NCBI GenBank assembly: GCA_030698645.1
Contig: JAUYMV010000062.1
Coordinates: forward strand, 1 to 5,844
Source: Mesorhizobium sp.
Lineage (GTDB): Bacteria; Pseudomonadota; Alphaproteobacteria; Rhizobiales; Rhizobiaceae
Direction of reading: 5' to 3'
Length of the DNA: 5,844 bases
Shown: piece by piece, positions 4,948-5,844 of the stretch
How positions within the stretch are numbered: position 1 is the stretch's first letter
Layout of the letters: each line of letters opens with the position of its first letter
Program-made: the position numbers and the translations under genes
The notes under the pieces: model-generated
Databases searched by the model: none
What the model was told of the DNA's origin: nothing
What the model saw: the letters and a program-made list of their open reading frames with translations, nothing else

Positions 4948-5844
4948 TGCGACATCGCCTGGTTGACGCGGGCGCGCGCTTCCAAATGGCTGCGCAGCAC
5001 GTCCGCCTCCACTGCCACCACGATGATCAGGCCGATGGCGATCATCTGGTAGAAGGCGTCCACGTTGAGCAGGTTGAGCGCGTTGCGGATGACGCCGATC
5101 ATCACCGCGCCGATCAGCGCGTGGCCGAGATGCCCGCGCCCGCCGAGGAAGCTCGCGCCGCCGATGATGACCGCGGCGATCGTGTCGAGCTCGAGCAGAT
5201 TGCCGTAGAGAGGCGAGCCGGCGCCGGTCCGCCCGGCAAGCACGACCGCGCCGATGCCGGCGCACAGACCCGCGATGACATAGGTCCAGACGAGGACCCA
5301 CTTGACCGGAATGCCCATTTCGACGGCCGCCTTGGGGTTGCCGCCGACCGCATAGGTCCAGCGGCCCCACACCATCGACTTGGTGATCACCAGAAAGATC
5401 AGAGCTACGCCGAGCACGATGAAGAACGAGTTCGGCACGCCGAGCGCGGATGTGTGCCCTAGCGCGGTCACCCCCTCGGGCATGCCGCGCATGGTGGTGT
5501 GGTTGACCGAGAGCTCCAGCGCCAGGCCGCGGCAGATCGACAGCATGGCGAGCGTGATGATGAAGGGATGCGGAAGACGCCCGAAGACGTAGACGATGCC
5601 GTTTATCGCTCCGACGGCGGCGCCCGAAAGCAGCATGGCGAGCACGACGAGCGGCGTGGAATCGCCCTGGCGATAGACCAGTCCGCCGATCACCGTGGCA
5701 AGCGCCAGGTTCGCGCCGACCGAGAGGTCGATGCCGCGCGTCAGGATCACCAGTTGCTGGCCCATCGCCACGATCGCGATCACCGCGGTCTGGGCGAGGA
5801 TGTTGCTGATATGGCCGGGCCTGAAGAAATTGGGCGTCGACAGG
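4944..5844 (-). CDS. Sugar ABC transporter permease, RbsC/FrcC-like (5' end outside window)
   Basis: This inner-membrane protein forms the translocation channel of the CUT2-type importer. The last 299 residues are visible and the frame is open to the window edge. The first visible residues, STPNFFRPGHISNIL, match a family segment that normally follows one N-terminal membrane helix, so roughly 20-40 residues are missing. A GTG at 5783 is internal, not the start. Family landmarks in the visible part are LTRGIDLSVGANLALA (34-49), PHPFIITLAMLSICRG (91-106), GNPKAAVEMGIPV (168-180), LAGRTGAGSPLYG (202-214) and the cytoplasmic coupling-loop region IIGGASFLGGRG (226-237). About eight or nine hydrophobic segments are visible, near 15-30, 44-56, 64-86, 93-110, 139-154, 182-204, 222-233, 240-255 and 264-280. 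Its stop overlaps the ATPase start by 4 nt. Confidence 0.92.
   Translation of the reverse strand, partial: LSTPNFFRPGHISNILAQTAVIAIVAMGQQLVILTRGIDLSVGANLALATVIGGLVYRQGDSTPLVVLAMLLSGAAVGAINGIVYVFGRLPHPFIITLAMLSICRGLALELSVNHTTMRGMPEGVTALGHTSALGVPNSFFIVLGVALIFLVITKSMVWGRWTYAVGGNPKAAVEMGIPVKWVLVWTYVIAGLCAGIGAVVLAGRTGAGSPLYGNLLELDTIAAVIIGGASFLGGRGHLGHALIGAVMIGVIRNALNLLNVDAFYQMIAIGLIIVVAVEADVLRSHLEARARVNQAMSQ

Noticed and set aside
4318..5052. A 244-codon + strand open frame over the ATPase.
   Set aside because: It is an antisense shadow; the - strand frame carries all ABC motifs.
5781..5783. GTG as the permease start.
   Set aside because: The frame continues upstream as STPNFFRPGHISNIL, a normal permease segment, so the GTG is internal and the gene is cut by the window edge.
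1..5844. CRISPR arrays, insertion sequences, tRNA or rRNA genes, phage or toxin-antitoxin genes.
   Set aside because: I saw no regularly spaced repeats, transposase motifs, terminal inverted repeats or structural RNA signatures; intergenic space is under 100 nt everywhere.

Overview
This 5.8 kb window is GC-rich and densely coding. It looks like a soil or plant-associated alphaproteobacterium, probably Hyphomicrobiales (Rhizobiales). That assignment is inferred from codon usage (G/C at most third positions), the ATGA-type gene overlaps, and the pairing of an aromatic-acid catabolic cluster with a single-ATPase sugar ABC transporter. No rRNA, tRNA or other taxonomic marker is present.

Left half (1-2038, + strand): the end of an aromatic ring-cleavage cluster. 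It opens with the 3' end of an extradiol (VOC/type I) dioxygenase gene that is broken here. Its C-terminal motifs are recognisable, but they run through all three forward frames because one base appears to be missing from each of two homopolymer runs, and a metal-ligand glutamate is replaced. Its stop overlaps the start of a RraA-fold 4-carboxy-4-hydroxy-2-oxoadipate / 4-hydroxy-4-methyl-2-oxoglutarate aldolase (LigK/GalC type). That gene overlaps by 8 nt a PrpF-family 4-oxalomesaconate tautomerase (GalD type). Together these suggest the lower protocatechuate 4,5-cleavage / gallate pathway: ring opening, tautomerisation, hydration (hydratase not in the window), then aldol cleavage to pyruvate and oxaloacetate.

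Middle (2039-2096): a 58-nt gap between convergent genes, with overlapping GC-rich inverted repeats that may terminate both transcripts.

Right half (2097-5844, - strand): a carbohydrate uptake and oxidation operon, read right to left. The order is an RbsC/FrcC-like permease (5' end cut off by the window), a single-domain ATPase, a periplasmic sugar-binding protein, and a zinc-dependent medium-chain dehydrogenase of the RspB / L-galactonate-L-gulonate 5-dehydrogenase type. The likely logic is import of a sugar, polyol or sugar acid followed by NAD-linked oxidation; the substrate cannot be read from the sequence. A perfect 9-bp GC hairpin follows the binding-protein gene and may set the ratio of transporter to enzyme.

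All intact genes belong to known families. I found no convincing undescribed system. The items most worth checking are the broken dioxygenase, the intercistronic hairpin and the cysteine-rich binding protein.
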